Positions 20,456 through 31,850 of a stretch of DNA of 64,000 nucleotides are shown one piece after another; position 1 is the first letter of the stretch; each line of letters starts with the position of its first letter. The position numbers and the translations under genes were made by a program. This DNA comes from Acinetobacter variabilis (GTDB lineage Bacteria > Pseudomonadota > Gammaproteobacteria > Pseudomonadales > Moraxellaceae), in assembly GCF_000369625.1 (NCBI RefSeq), contig NZ_KB850113.1:89815-153814 (forward strand). The letters are read 5' to 3'. The notes under the pieces were generated by a model. That model was not told the DNA's origin, did not search any database, and saw only the letters and a program-made list of their open reading frames with translations.

Positions 20456-21517
20456 TCATTCTATTGAGCCCTGATTTTGCTCATGTTCTTCTAAAATCTG
20501 TTGCCACTGTTTGACTTTCACCTGTTTTCGGATTGCTTCAAGTGTTTCAAAAACAGCCGATTCGACCAATTTATCAATATGTGGATTATGTTCAATCTGA
20601 ATCTGGCTGATTTTATCTGAAATTAGGGTAAAAGTCGGATTTTCTTTTTGACCTGTGTGAGTAAATGGTTCAATCAGTCCTTGCGTAATATTTTCTCCCA
20701 GGCGTTGACCAATACTTTGAATTTGCTGTTCAATCCGGCTGCCCACAATTGGAATCAAACGTAATAATTGGGTTAGTTCTGGAGTATCTTCAATCGCCTG
20801 ATTGACGACTTGCCCTACATTTTTAGCGATCATGGAACGTTGTGATTGTAATTCCTTGCCCAAAGATTCTTGCAAGATATCTGCCAAAGCAATGGCCAGT
20901 AATTTACGGTGATGTTCCACCAAATCATCAATTAACTGTTTATGTGATGTGCTCGTGGTCAGTTCACGCTTGATACCATCCAGTACGGTAAGTACCACCC
21001 GGCTGGAAAGCTCTTCCATCAGCATGTTGTAATAAAAGTTACCTTGGCGATACCAGCGGTTGGGAATTACTTTATAACCATGACTATGCAGGTTGTAGCC
21101 AATAGCAACCGCACGTAGCAGGCGCAGAAAACGTAGCTGAGGGATAATGGATAAAATTTCATACCAGTGTACAAAAGGGAAGAACCACCAGCGTCGATGA
21201 TGACGCAGGACAATTGCGATAACCCAGCGTGCCAGTAATTCACAGACCAAGAAAGTGGTAAACCAACCCTCTGTAATGATGACCCAAGGGCGTAAATCAC
21301 TTTTATAAAACTGCAAGATTTCCGGTAAACGAATGAAGTCAAACAACCACTGCCCAAAATCGCTCATTAAAATGGCGTTGGCACTGAGACAGAACAGATT
21401 GATGATGATTAAAACCATCATGAAAATGTCGTAAATCAGTGCAATTTTCCAGCCCCATGTTCCTTTACGAACAAATTTAAATGAGCTAGACGTAATGTCC
21501 GGGTTGTCGTTCTTCAT
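20456..21517 (-). CDS. Membrane protein with voltage-sensor-like N-terminal half, function unknown
   Basis: The first 170 residues contain about four hydrophobic segments and an arginine-spaced helix (QLRFLRLLRAVAIGYN) that resembles the S4 helix of ion transporters. No pore motif (such as TVGYG) is seen. The remaining 180 residues are soluble and helical (VEHHRKLLAIALADILQESLG, repeated amphipathic stretches) and may oligomerise. It lies 2 bases after the acyltransferase gene on the same strand. I do not recognise a characterised homologue; an ion-transporter-like regulator is only a guess. Confidence 0.6.
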   Translation of the reverse strand: MKNDNPDITSSSFKFVRKGTWGWKIALIYDIFMMVLIIINLFCLSANAILMSDFGQWLFDFIRLPEILQFYKSDLRPWVIITEGWFTTFLVCELLARWVIAIVLRHHRRWWFFPFVHWYEILSIIPQLRFLRLLRAVAIGYNLHSHGYKVIPNRWYRQGNFYYNMLMEELSSRVVLTVLDGIKRELTTSTSHKQLIDDLVEHHRKLLAIALADILQESLGKELQSQRSMIAKNVGQVVNQAIEDTPELTQLLRLIPIVGSRIEQQIQSIGQRLGENITQGLIEPFTHTGQKENPTFTLISDKISQIQIEHNPHIDKLVESAVFETLEAIRKQVKVKQWQQILEEHEQNQGSIE

Positions 21518-21519
21518 AA

Positions 21520-22461
21520 TTACTCGGTTACAGATCCGACTGGAGCTCGGGCAAAGTTCTGCTGCATTTGTGCGATGAGCTGATCTTTTTCAGTCCAGAT
21601 TTGATCAATCCATTTTTGAAAACGTGCACGATATTCAGCATCATCTTCATAATTGCCGCCCAGTACCCAGTCAGGAATATCAATTTTTCTTAAATTTACC
21701 GCAATACGTGGCACTTCACCTAACCAAAATTCACCATAGCTCGGAATACCATCAGGATAAACAATGGTCATGTCGACCAGCGCATCAATTTTATCGCCGA
21801 GAATACTGAGCGCCAATGCCAGACCACCGGCTTTAGGTTTCAGTAAATGTATATAGGGAGACTGCTGCTGATCATGCTTTTCTTGGGTAAAGCGGGTGCC
21901 TTCCAGATAATTTAACAGGGTAAAAGGCTGACTGATCAGCTGTTCACAGGATTTACGTGCCTCTTCCATATCCCGATATTTCAGCGCAGGATTTTTAGCA
22001 ATCTGTTCCTTGCTATGCCTTTTCATCATTGGGAAACCCAAAATTTTAAAGGCCTGACCAACAAAAGGAATAAAAATAAGTTCCCATTTGGTAAAGAAGC
22101 GCGTCAGGGGCATACGGGTCAGACCGAAGTATTGATTGACAGTAGTATCGACCCAGCTCTGATGATTACAGGTCATCAAATAACGGCCCTGCATATTCAA
22201 ATCCAGTGATTCATCTACGCTGATTTGCCATTGCGTGTTTTTCAGCACATGCTCAATCAGCCAGTTGTTGACCCCTAACCAGCTGTTGGTAATCTTGATA
22301 TTGGTTTCATCCACTTTTGCGGATTTTTTAAAAAGTTTGGTTAAACCCAAGGCCAGCACCGGGGGGCCATGAAAAAAAGTACTGCCAGTCATGACTGAAG
22401 TGACCGTCAGGCCACGTGCCAGTTTTTTTAAAGTCGGTTGCTTGTTGCTATTCGATGACAT
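21520..22461 (-). CDS. PlsC-like lysophospholipid acyltransferase (YihG type)
   Basis: The HX4D acyltransferase motif is NHQSWVDT (His and Asp present), and the second motif is LEGTRFT, both characteristic of 1-acyl-glycerol-3-phosphate acyltransferases. The N-terminal ARGLTVTSVMTGSTFFHGPPVLALGL is a membrane segment. YihG-type enzymes work at the inner membrane on lysophosphatidate or lysophosphatidylglycerol. The ATG at 22461 (MSSNSNKQ) has TGGGGAC upstream and is preferred over 22533, which would add 24 residues without a ribosome site. Confidence 0.82.
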   Translation of the reverse strand: MSSNSNKQPTLKKLARGLTVTSVMTGSTFFHGPPVLALGLTKLFKKSAKVDETNIKITNSWLGVNNWLIEHVLKNTQWQISVDESLDLNMQGRYLMTCNHQSWVDTTVNQYFGLTRMPLTRFFTKWELIFIPFVGQAFKILGFPMMKRHSKEQIAKNPALKYRDMEEARKSCEQLISQPFTLLNYLEGTRFTQEKHDQQQSPYIHLLKPKAGGLALALSILGDKIDALVDMTIVYPDGIPSYGEFWLGEVPRIAVNLRKIDIPDWVLGGNYEDDAEYRARFQKWIDQIWTEKDQLIAQMQQNFARAPVGSVTE

Positions 22462-22714
22462 ATCCAAACAGTCCCCACAGATTAATCGCTTAAATTTTTT
22501 CATATTTTGAGTAATATAGAGACAGTTAGGCAAATAAAAAAGCCTGAACAGGAAACTATGAAGATATTGTGACGAACTACTTTGATTTAGTTACATATAA
22601 ACATTACAAAATATTACTAAACGATTTATTATTAACAAAAATTCAATGGTTACACCATTCAATTTAAATCATTATCTCGTTTATACAACAAAGCATACAA
22701 CAAGGAGTCATGCG

Positions 22715-23368
22715 ATGCGTGCACTAGTAATTTCAGCAGCTGTAGCAGGGGCCGTAGCACTTACAGGTTGTCAATCAACTGGCAGTAACATCGGTGGTGT
22801 GGAATATGATAAAGCGGCTCTAGGTACTTTAATTGGTGCTACAGCTGGCTACGGCGTTTCTAAAAGTAATGCCAATACTAGCCGTCAAAACAACCGTGCA
22901 GCAGCAATTGGTGCTGTGGTAGGTGGTGCAGCGGGTGTCTATCTGGATAACAAAGAGAAAAAATTACGTCAAGCAACAGCGGGTACTGGCGTAGACGTTA
23001 ACCGTAATGCAGATGGTTCGATTAACCTTGTAATGCCTGGTGCGATTACATTTGACACTAACAAGTCAAACATCAAACCAAACTTCTATGCAACATTGAA
23101 TAAAGTTGCTCAAGTTCTAACTGAAGACAGCCAAAGTGGTATTTTGGTAACTGGTTATACAGACAGCACTGGTAATGACTCAATCAACATTCCATTGTCT
23201 CAAGCACGTGCACAATCTGTTGCGAACTACCTTGCTGGTCAAGGCGTAGCACGTACTCGTATTAATGCACAAGGTCTTGGTTCAGCGAACCCGATCGCAG
23301 ACAACTCAACTGCGGCTGGTAAAGAACAAAACCGTCGTGTAGAAATTGCAGTATATGCCGTTCAGTAA
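22715..23368 (+). CDS. OmpA-family lipoprotein with glycine-zipper region (YiaD-like)
   Basis: A lipoprotein signal peptide is visible (MRALVISAAVAGAVALTGC; lipobox L-T-G-C). A glycine-zipper segment follows (ALGTLIGATAGYGVS and AAIGAVVGGAAGVY). The C-terminal OmpA-like domain has FDTNKSNIKPNF, TGYTDSTGND, LSQARAQSVANYL and EQNRRVEIAV, with the Asp and Arg that bind peptidoglycan diaminopimelate. It should tether the outer membrane to the cell wall. Start 22715 has AAGGAG eight bases upstream; the longer frame from 22646 lacks a site. 217 residues. Confidence 0.9.
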   Translation: MRALVISAAVAGAVALTGCQSTGSNIGGVEYDKAALGTLIGATAGYGVSKSNANTSRQNNRAAAIGAVVGGAAGVYLDNKEKKLRQATAGTGVDVNRNADGSINLVMPGAITFDTNKSNIKPNFYATLNKVAQVLTEDSQSGILVTGYTDSTGNDSINIPLSQARAQSVANYLAGQGVARTRINAQGLGSANPIADNSTAAGKEQNRRVEIAVYAVQ

Positions 23369-23383
23369 TCACTGATTTTGCAG

Positions 23384-23409
23384 AAAAACCACCTTCGGGT
23401 GGTTTTTTT
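23384..23409 (+). terminator. Terminator after the OmpA-like lipoprotein
   Basis: AAAAACCACC pairs with GGTGGTTTTT around a stable TTCG tetraloop, followed by T bases. Confidence 0.93.
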
Positions 23410-23503
23410 ATGTCTGAAAGATGACGCAGGAAAATGAATTTTCAATTAGGCATCTGGGCATGAGATGACTATAATCGGAGCCGAATCTAGAAGAGGAAGC
23501 CAT

Positions 23504-25543
23504 ATGTCACTCGCCAGTCAGTTAAATGACAAGCAACTTGAAGCAATGAAATATACTCAAGGACCCTTGTTAGTACTTGCCGGAGCGGGTTCAGGCAAGA
23601 CCTCGGTAATTACAAGAAAAATCGCGTACTTGGTCAAGCATTGTGGTATTCCGGCCCACCGGATCACGGCAATGACCTTTACCAACAAGGCGGCACGTGA
23701 AATGAAAGAGCGTGTCACCAAATTGCTGACCCGAGAAGAAGCCAAAGGCCTTTCAGTCTCTACCTTCCATACTTTTGGTTTAAATTTATTACGTTTAGAG
23801 CTCAAACACACACCGCTAAAAAATAATTTCTCGATTCTGGATGCAGATGATTGTAAGCGGATTTTGATGGATCTGATGCATCGCGATAACTTATCTGGTG
23901 CTGAAAGCAAAGAACTGATTGCCAAAGCGATGAAGATGATTTCCGACTGGAAAAACGATCTGATTCCGCCAGAACAGGCTCACACGACTTGTGAAACTCC
24001 AGAAGATATTCAGTTTGCGCATTTATACCAGCTCTATGAGCGAAATCTGCGTGCCTATAACGCCGTCGATTTTGATGACCTGATTGTGATGCCAACGCGT
24101 CTGCTACAGGAAAATGCTGAAGTCCGAGATAAATGGCAGAACCGTGTACGTTATTTGCTGGTTGACGAATATCAGGATACCAATACGGCACAGTATATTC
24201 TGGTAAAATTATTGGTCGGGGTCATGGGCCAGTTCACCGCGGTAGGCGATGATGATCAGTCGATTTATGCCTGGCGTGGTGCCAAGCCAGAAAATATGGC
24301 GCTGTTACAACAGGATTTCCCGAATCTGAAAGTGATCAAGCTGGAACAGAACTATCGTTCTACCAGTCGTATTCTGAAAGCTGCCAATACCGTGATTGGC
24401 AACAACCCGCATATCTTTGATAAAAAGCTTTGGTCAGATAAAGGTCACGGTGAAGTGATTCGGGTCATCACTTGTCGTAATGATGACGATGAAGCAGAAC
24501 GCGTAGTCAAAGACCTGATCACGCATAAGCTGATGAATGGTAAAAATTGGAAAGATTACGCGATTCTGTATCGTGGTAATTTCCAGGCACGTATTCTGGA
24601 AACCCAGCTGCGCCAGATGCAGATTCCTTACAAGCTTTCTGGTGGTCAGTCCTTCTTTGCGCGTGCAGAGATCAAGGACATCATGAGTTACTTGCGCTTG
24701 ATCATTAACCCAGAAGATGACAGCGCTTTCCTGCGAATTATTAACACGCCGAAACGTGCCATTGGCCCGGTAACGCTGGAAAAACTCGGTCTGTTTGCCC
24801 AGGAAAATAATCTGTCTCTACTGTCAGCAGCAGGCGATCAACGTCTAACCATGGTCATTCCAAAGAAAGCAACGACACAACTGGCAGAATTTTCCGATTT
24901 TATTAATAACTTTACCCGTAACTTGCTGGAAGATGATGAGCCGGTACCGATCATCCGTCAGATGATGGTGGAAGCAGGCTATATCGACTATATCAAGGAA
25001 TCCGCAGCGACGCCGGCACAGGAAAAAACTAAACTCGATAATATTGAAGTGCTGTATAGCAGTATTCAGAGTCTGATCAATCGTGCAGAAGATGTCGATG
25101 AAAAGAATATCGAAAGTGTCATCCGTAAAATGGTGCTCCTAGATATGCTGGAACAGCAGCAGGAAGAAGAAGATACCGATAAGGTCAACCTTCTGACCTT
25201 ACATGCATCTAAAGGACTGGAATTCCCGTATGTCTATCTGATCGGCCTGGAAGAAGAAATTCTGCCGCATAAAAACTCGATTGCTGCGGAAACAGTCGAA
25301 GAAGAACGGCGTTTAATGTATGTGGGGATTACCCGTGCGCGTCAGGGCTTGACTATTACCTTGGCTGAGCAACGTAAGGCGGGTGGGCAGATGAAACAGA
25401 TGACCCCAAGCCGCTTCCTGGATGAGCTTCCAGAAGATGAGCTGGAATGGTTGGGCCGTAAGAAAAAACTGGCTGGTAATATTGATCCAAAACAGCAGGC
25501 TCAGCATTATCTGGATAATTTACGTGCCTTGATTAAACGCTAA
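23504..25543 (+). CDS. rep: ATP-dependent DNA helicase Rep
   Basis: Rep is a 3'-5' superfamily 1A helicase that clears proteins ahead of the replication fork and helps restart. Motifs: [11 protein letters not shown] (I), [13 protein letters not shown] (Ia), DEYQDTN (II), [13 protein letters not shown] (III), EQNYRS (IV), HASKGLEF (V) and GITRARQGL (VI). 679 residues, close to E. coli Rep (673) and shorter than UvrD. Start 23504 has AGGAAG upstream; the 13 extra residues from 23465 are not part of the family. Confidence 0.93.
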   Translation: MSLASQLNDKQLEAMKYTQGPLLVLAGAGSGKTSVITRKIAYLVKHCGIPAHRITAMTFTNKAAREMKERVTKLLTREEAKGLSVSTFHTFGLNLLRLELKHTPLKNNFSILDADDCKRILMDLMHRDNLSGAESKELIAKAMKMISDWKNDLIPPEQAHTTCETPEDIQFAHLYQLYERNLRAYNAVDFDDLIVMPTRLLQENAEVRDKWQNRVRYLLVDEYQDTNTAQYILVKLLVGVMGQFTAVGDDDQSIYAWRGAKPENMALLQQDFPNLKVIKLEQNYRSTSRILKAANTVIGNNPHIFDKKLWSDKGHGEVIRVITCRNDDDEAERVVKDLITHKLMNGKNWKDYAILYRGNFQARILETQLRQMQIPYKLSGGQSFFARAEIKDIMSYLRLIINPEDDSAFLRIINTPKRAIGPVTLEKLGLFAQENNLSLLSAAGDQRLTMVIPKKATTQLAEFSDFINNFTRNLLEDDEPVPIIRQMMVEAGYIDYIKESAATPAQEKTKLDNIEVLYSSIQSLINRAEDVDEKNIESVIRKMVLLDMLEQQQEEEDTDKVNLLTLHASKGLEFPYVYLIGLEEEILPHKNSIAAETVEEERRLMYVGITRARQGLTITLAEQRKAGGQMKQMTPSRFLDELPEDELEWLGRKKKLAGNIDPKQQAQHYLDNLRALIKR

Positions 25544-25608
25544 AAGTAACAGAACACTACGATTTTGATTCTTTAAATTTTTTGATATTAAACAACAGGA
25601 ATAAATAC

Positions 25609-26061
25609 ATGAAAGTTCAGGTGAAAGTCCTTGATTCACGTCTGGGTCAGGAATGGCCATTGCCGACTTATGCAACGACTGGCTCAGCAGGACTCGATCT
25701 TCGTGCATGTGTCAACGAAACGACTGTAATTGAACCAGGTCAAACAGTTTTAGTAAAAACTGGTTTGGCAATTTATATTGAAGATCCAGCATTTGCTGGC
25801 TTGATCTTGCCACGTTCTGGTTTAGGTCATAAACATGGGATCGTTTTAGGCAACCTGGTTGGGCTGATCGATTCGGATTACCAAGGCGAGCTGATGGTCT
25901 CTGTATGGAACCGTAGTCAAACTGCATTTAGCCTGGAACCTGGTGAGCGTTTAGCCCAATATGTATTAGTCCCTGTGGTACAGGCTGAGTTTGATCTGGT
26001 GAATGAATTTGAAGCAACCGAGCGTGGCGCAGGTGGTTTCGGTCATACTGGTAAAAACTAA
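25609..26061 (+). CDS. dut: dUTP diphosphatase
   Basis: Dut hydrolyses dUTP to dUMP, keeping uracil out of DNA and feeding dTMP synthesis. The five trimeric dUTPase motifs are seen: GSAGLDLRA (1), [12 protein letters not shown] (2), [11 protein letters not shown] (3, catalytic Asp), [12 protein letters not shown] (4) and the glycine-rich [13 protein letters not shown] (5). 150 residues from the ATG at 25609, with AGGA nine bases upstream. Confidence 0.96.
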   Translation: MKVQVKVLDSRLGQEWPLPTYATTGSAGLDLRACVNETTVIEPGQTVLVKTGLAIYIEDPAFAGLILPRSGLGHKHGIVLGNLVGLIDSDYQGELMVSVWNRSQTAFSLEPGERLAQYVLVPVVQAEFDLVNEFEATERGAGGFGHTGKN

Positions 26062-26069
26062 AATTAAAG

Positions 26070-26108
26070 GATGACTTAACTTGGATGTTCTGGGTTAAGT
26101 CATCTTTT
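26070..26108 (+). terminator. Terminator after dut
   Basis: GATGACTTAAC pairs with GTTAAGTCATC around a 13-base loop, followed by seven T bases. Confidence 0.9.
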
Positions 26109-26111
26109 TTT

Positions 26112-26480
26112 AGAGTTTTAATCATAAAAATAATAAAAAAATGACAGAGCTATTTAATAAACTTTATTCTTGAATTTTATTTTAATGAAAAATATTTAAA
26201 TAAATTTTTAGTATCATTTAAATAGAAAAATAAAATTATCCAGAATTTAAGAAAATAGATGATAAATAATGCAAGAAGTCATTGTTAGTCAGGTTTATTT
26301 ATTTTACTAGTTATACAAATTAAATACATAAAAGATTAATAATTATACTTTTATAATTGATTGTCACATTCAATTCATATAAAAATACAGAGTCTTAAAA
26401 CAAAAACAAATGTTTAAAGTCATGATGATTGCTTAATCATTATTTTATCCCCTTATATTCAATAGTGAAAAGAACAGTTT
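26112..26480. other. AT-rich intergenic region before algC
   Basis: About 370 bases, very AT-rich, with no open frame of note, no clear hairpin and no convincing promoter hexamer pair. It presumably holds the algC-argB promoter. Confidence 0.6.
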
Positions 26481-28818
<2,338 letters not shown>

Positions 28819-28831
28819 GGATAAATTGAAT

Positions 28832-28863
28832 ATCAAAGAGTCTCACTTGAGCCTCTTTTTTAT
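28832..28863 (+). terminator. Terminator after argB
   Basis: AAAGAG and CTCA pair with TGAG and CTCTTT (one internal mismatch) and a T-run follows. Confidence 0.72.
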
Positions 28864-28930
28864 TTCTTTTATTTTAAGATTTTGATCACTAGATAATATT
28901 AACCTGAGTTCGACATAAAAAATAAATAAA

Positions 28931-28994
28931 AAAAAGCCTTAGCATCTGTAATATCTTGGTTACGAAGACAAAACATTTCAGAGCAAGGCTTTTT
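28931..28994 (+). promoter_or_regulatory. Fold-back hairpin covering the transposase ribosome site
   Basis: AAAAAGCCTT (28931-28940) is exactly complementary to AAGGCTTTTT (28985-28994), extended by GC and TCTG pairing with CAGAGC. The right arm holds the AAGG ribosome site just before the ATG at 28996. Transcripts entering from outside would fold and hide the site; transcripts starting between the arms would not. Confidence 0.6.
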
Positions 28995-28995
28995 C

Positions 28996-29859
28996 ATGGA
29001 CTATATTACCGAATTATTTTGTATCTTGGATGATTTCTGCAAAAAGTTTAATGAATCTTTAGAGAAAGCTCTAATTTCTGATCAAAAAACAACAATGAAA
29101 AAGTCAGCTTTAAGCTTGTCTGAAGTCATGACCATTGTCATTTTATTTCATAAATCCGGGTTTAGATTTTTCAAATATTTTTATTGTCATATGATCATCC
29201 CATTTTGGAAATCAGCTTTTCCCAAGCTTCTTAGTTACAATCGTTTTATTGAAATTATGCCGCGTTGTTTGCAAGCTTTGAGTAGTTTCTTCCATCAAGT
29301 TAAAGGAGAAGATACCGGAATTTGTATTATTGATTCGACTAAATTGGTCGTTTGCCATAATCTTAGAATTAAAAGACATCGTGTATTTAAAGGCTTAGCT
29401 GGTCGTGGTAAAAGTAGCACAGGTTGGTTTTATGGATTTAAAGTCCATATTGTTATCAACAACTTGGGTGAAATTATTAATCTCAAGATTACATCGGGAA
29501 GTGTTCATGATGTTGCTGTACTTGAATCTTTAACCCAAGAGTTAAAAGGTATTTTACTGGGCGATAAAGGCTATCTGAGTAAAGCAAAAACTGAAGCTTT
29601 AGCAGCAAGGGGGCTCAGACTATTAACCCCGTCACGCAAGAATATGAAAAATAAACCCATCCAAACTGAAGAAGAAAAACAATTGCTTTGCAGAAGAGGA
29701 TTGATCGAAACAGTGAATGATCAGTTAAAAAACTTACATCAAATTGACCATTCACGTCATCGTTCGGTGAATAACTTTATGGTGAATATTATGGCTGCTA
29801 TAGTGGCTTATTGCTTAAATCCAAATAAGCCAACTTTCCAAAACTTGCTAAAAAGCTAA
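28996..29859 (+). CDS. IS982-family transposase
   Basis: 287-residue DDE transposase. The catalytic residues can be placed at D in CIIDSTKLVVC, D in LLGDKGYLSKAK and E in GLIETVNDQLKNLHQIDHSRHR, the arrangement typical of IS982. No internal stop or frameshift. It sits inside perfect inverted repeats, so it is probably active or only recently inserted. Confidence 0.92.
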   Translation: MDYITELFCILDDFCKKFNESLEKALISDQKTTMKKSALSLSEVMTIVILFHKSGFRFFKYFYCHMIIPFWKSAFPKLLSYNRFIEIMPRCLQALSSFFHQVKGEDTGICIIDSTKLVVCHNLRIKRHRVFKGLAGRGKSSTGWFYGFKVHIVINNLGEIINLKITSGSVHDVAVLESLTQELKGILLGDKGYLSKAKTEALAARGLRLLTPSRKNMKNKPIQTEEEKQLLCRRGLIETVNDQLKNLHQIDHSRHRSVNNFMVNIMAAIVAYCLNPNKPTFQNLLKS

Positions 29860-30072
29860 AATATTTCATCGAACTCAGGTTATTAAAGTTAAATTTAAGG
29901 TATTCATTTTTAAGTTGAGCTTTGAAGCTTAAACTTCTTTTGCTAAATTAAATATAAAAAAAATAGTTTATTAGCATTTTTAGCGCATAGCATTGCAATG
30001 ATCGAGATTTGAAAAGGCTCAGCCTGTGATGCACAATAACCTTAAGAATACTCTGTGACCTGAATGAAGATT

Positions 30073-30921
30073 ATGTGCCAGCTACTGGGAATGAATTGTG
30101 CGACACCAACAGATATTACCTTTTCATTTCGAGGTTTTTCTCAGCGGGCGGGGATTACCTCAGATCATTCTGATGGTTTTGGGATTGCTTTCTTTGAAGA
30201 TAAGGCTTGCCGATTATTCGTTGATAATCAGTCTGCTGTTGAGTCACCGATTGCAGAACTGGTGCGTAATTATCCGATCAAATCCCGTAATGTGATTGCA
30301 CATATCCGTAAGGCGACACAGGGCAAAATTAATCTTGAAAATTCGCATCCGTTTAGCCGTGAATTATGGGGACGAGAATGGATCTTTGCCCATAATGGTG
30401 ATTTAAAAGATTTTTTACCTGAGCTTTCGGGCCGTTTTACGCCAGTTGGGAATACTGACAGTGAGCGCGCTTTCTGTTATTTGCTGGATCAACTGGTGAA
30501 ACGGTTTGGTTATGATGAACCGAAGCTGGATCAGGTCTTTGATTTGCTGGCTGATATTTCTCCATCCATTGCAGAGCATGGCACTTTTAATTTCTGTCTG
30601 TCCAATGGTCAGGCATTATTTACCTATGCAACGACTAAACTGCATTGGCTGGTGCGTGAATATCCATTTAAGCCCGCCCAACTCATTGATATCGAAGTTG
30701 AAGTGGATTTTAGTCAGGTCACCACGCCTGAAGATCGGGTCGCTGTGATTACTACGGAACCGCTAACGCAGAATGAAGAATGGACAGCATTTCAAGAAGG
30801 TGAAATGATTTTGTTCAGAGATGGAGCCAAATATCGTTCTCAATTGACACATGTCGCCCGTCTGGAAAGAGAGCGTCTGGATCCTTCGCTAAAACGGGTG
30901 ACTAAAGCAGATTTATATTAA
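30073..30921 (+). CDS. Class II glutamine amidotransferase (YafJ type)
   Basis: The start at 30073 places Cys at residue 2 (MCQLLGMNCATP), which must become the free N-terminal nucleophile of the Ntn-hydrolase fold; the ATG at 30064 would bury it. Other glutamine-site motifs are HSDGFGIAFFE, AHIRKATQGKI, NSHPFSRE and FAHNGDL, with GNTDSERAF. No synthetase domain is attached, so this is a stand-alone glutaminase-type domain (about 282 residues). Its acceptor substrate is not known to me. Confidence 0.85.
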   Translation: MCQLLGMNCATPTDITFSFRGFSQRAGITSDHSDGFGIAFFEDKACRLFVDNQSAVESPIAELVRNYPIKSRNVIAHIRKATQGKINLENSHPFSRELWGREWIFAHNGDLKDFLPELSGRFTPVGNTDSERAFCYLLDQLVKRFGYDEPKLDQVFDLLADISPSIAEHGTFNFCLSNGQALFTYATTKLHWLVREYPFKPAQLIDIEVEVDFSQVTTPEDRVAVITTEPLTQNEEWTAFQEGEMILFRDGAKYRSQLTHVARLERERLDPSLKRVTKADLY

Positions 30922-30942
30922 GTCTGGTTAAAATCCGATATT

Positions 30943-30972
30943 AAAAAACAGGACATCGCTCCTGTTTTTTTT
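30943..30972 (+). terminator. Terminator after the amidotransferase
   Basis: AAACAGGA pairs with TCCTGTTT around a 6-base loop, followed by T bases. Confidence 0.9.
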
Positions 30973-31216
30973 GAATTTGATATTTATTTTATAGTGAAAT
31001 CATTAAAATAAATAAACCATGAAATATAAAATCGATTAAAAAATACTTTATTCTTGTGGTCGGGTTTAAAATATAATTGATTGGATAAACAAGGATTTAC
31101 ATTAATTAAATAGAAAATAAGCTGAAAACCAACTGATTTACTTCATTTTTATTTAAATTAATTAGATATATGATCTTTTTCAAGCGATAAATCATTAATA
31201 TCAATAGGTGGTCGTA

Positions 31217-31672
31217 ATGAAAATGAAATGGGTTCCAGATTATAATACTGGCATCGATGTGATTGACGATCAGCACAAACGAATTCTCGATTATATCAAT
31301 GAGATTGATGGAATTGATGCCAATACCGATCGTGCTCGTATTAAACAGATTCTAGAAAATATTATTGATTATACCCAGTCGCATTTTACCTTTGAAGAAT
31401 CACTTCAGGAAGAAGCGGGTTATAAATATCGTGTGCCACATAAACGTGTGCATGACCTATTTATTAAAAAGATTGAATCTTATCGTGACCGTTTTGAATT
31501 GGGCCAATCTATTGAAGCGGAATTACATGAAGTATTATCTAAATGGCTGATCAATCATATTCAGCACGATGATGCGGATTATGTCGGTGCAGTAAAAGAA
31601 AATATGATGGGAATTATTAAAGATAAGGAAAAGAAAAAGGGTAAAAACTGGTTTGCCCGTTTCTTCTCATAA
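31217..31672 (+). CDS. Bacteriohemerythrin
   Basis: A single-domain hemerythrin that binds O2 at a di-iron centre. The iron ligands are recognisable: H in DDQHKRILDYIN, HFTFEE (His and Glu), HKRVHDLF and HIQHDDADYV. The C-terminus is a short basic tail (KDKEKKKGKNWFARFF), which may be an amphipathic membrane anchor. Start 31217 has AGGTGG five bases upstream. 151 residues. Preceded by about 240 bases of AT-rich DNA with no other gene. Confidence 0.9.
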   Translation: MKMKWVPDYNTGIDVIDDQHKRILDYINEIDGIDANTDRARIKQILENIIDYTQSHFTFEESLQEEAGYKYRVPHKRVHDLFIKKIESYRDRFELGQSIEAELHEVLSKWLINHIQHDDADYVGAVKENMMGIIKDKEKKKGKNWFARFFS

Positions 31673-31758
31673 CTCGATTCTTCTTAAAATAAAGACAAAT
31701 CGGGAAAATAAAAAATAAAGCTTAATAACAAAAATAAAGCTTAATAATAAATTTGCGC

Positions 31759-31796
31759 AGCAAATCACGGGCATGGTGGTTTGCTTTTTTGTTTTT
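31759..31796 (+). terminator. Terminator after the hemerythrin gene
   Basis: AGCAAATCAC pairs with GTGGTTTGCT (one G-U pair in RNA), followed by six T bases. A short direct repeat (AAATAAAGCTTAATAA, twice, about 31710-31748) lies just before it. Confidence 0.85.
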
Positions 31797-31850
31797 GATT
31801 TTCATCGCCTCACAAGGCAAAATAGCGCTAGATTTTTATAGGAATACATC

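Larger units (their letters stand above)
28902..29880 (+). mobile_element. Complete IS982-family insertion sequence (979 bp)
   Basis: Perfect 12-bp terminal inverted repeats (ACCTGAGTTCGA at 28902-28913 and its complement at 29869-29880) enclose one transposase gene. The flanks share a 5-bp direct repeat TATTA (28897-28901 and 29881-29885), which looks like a target-site duplication. The element appears intact and separates argB from the amidotransferase gene without breaking either. Confidence 0.92.
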
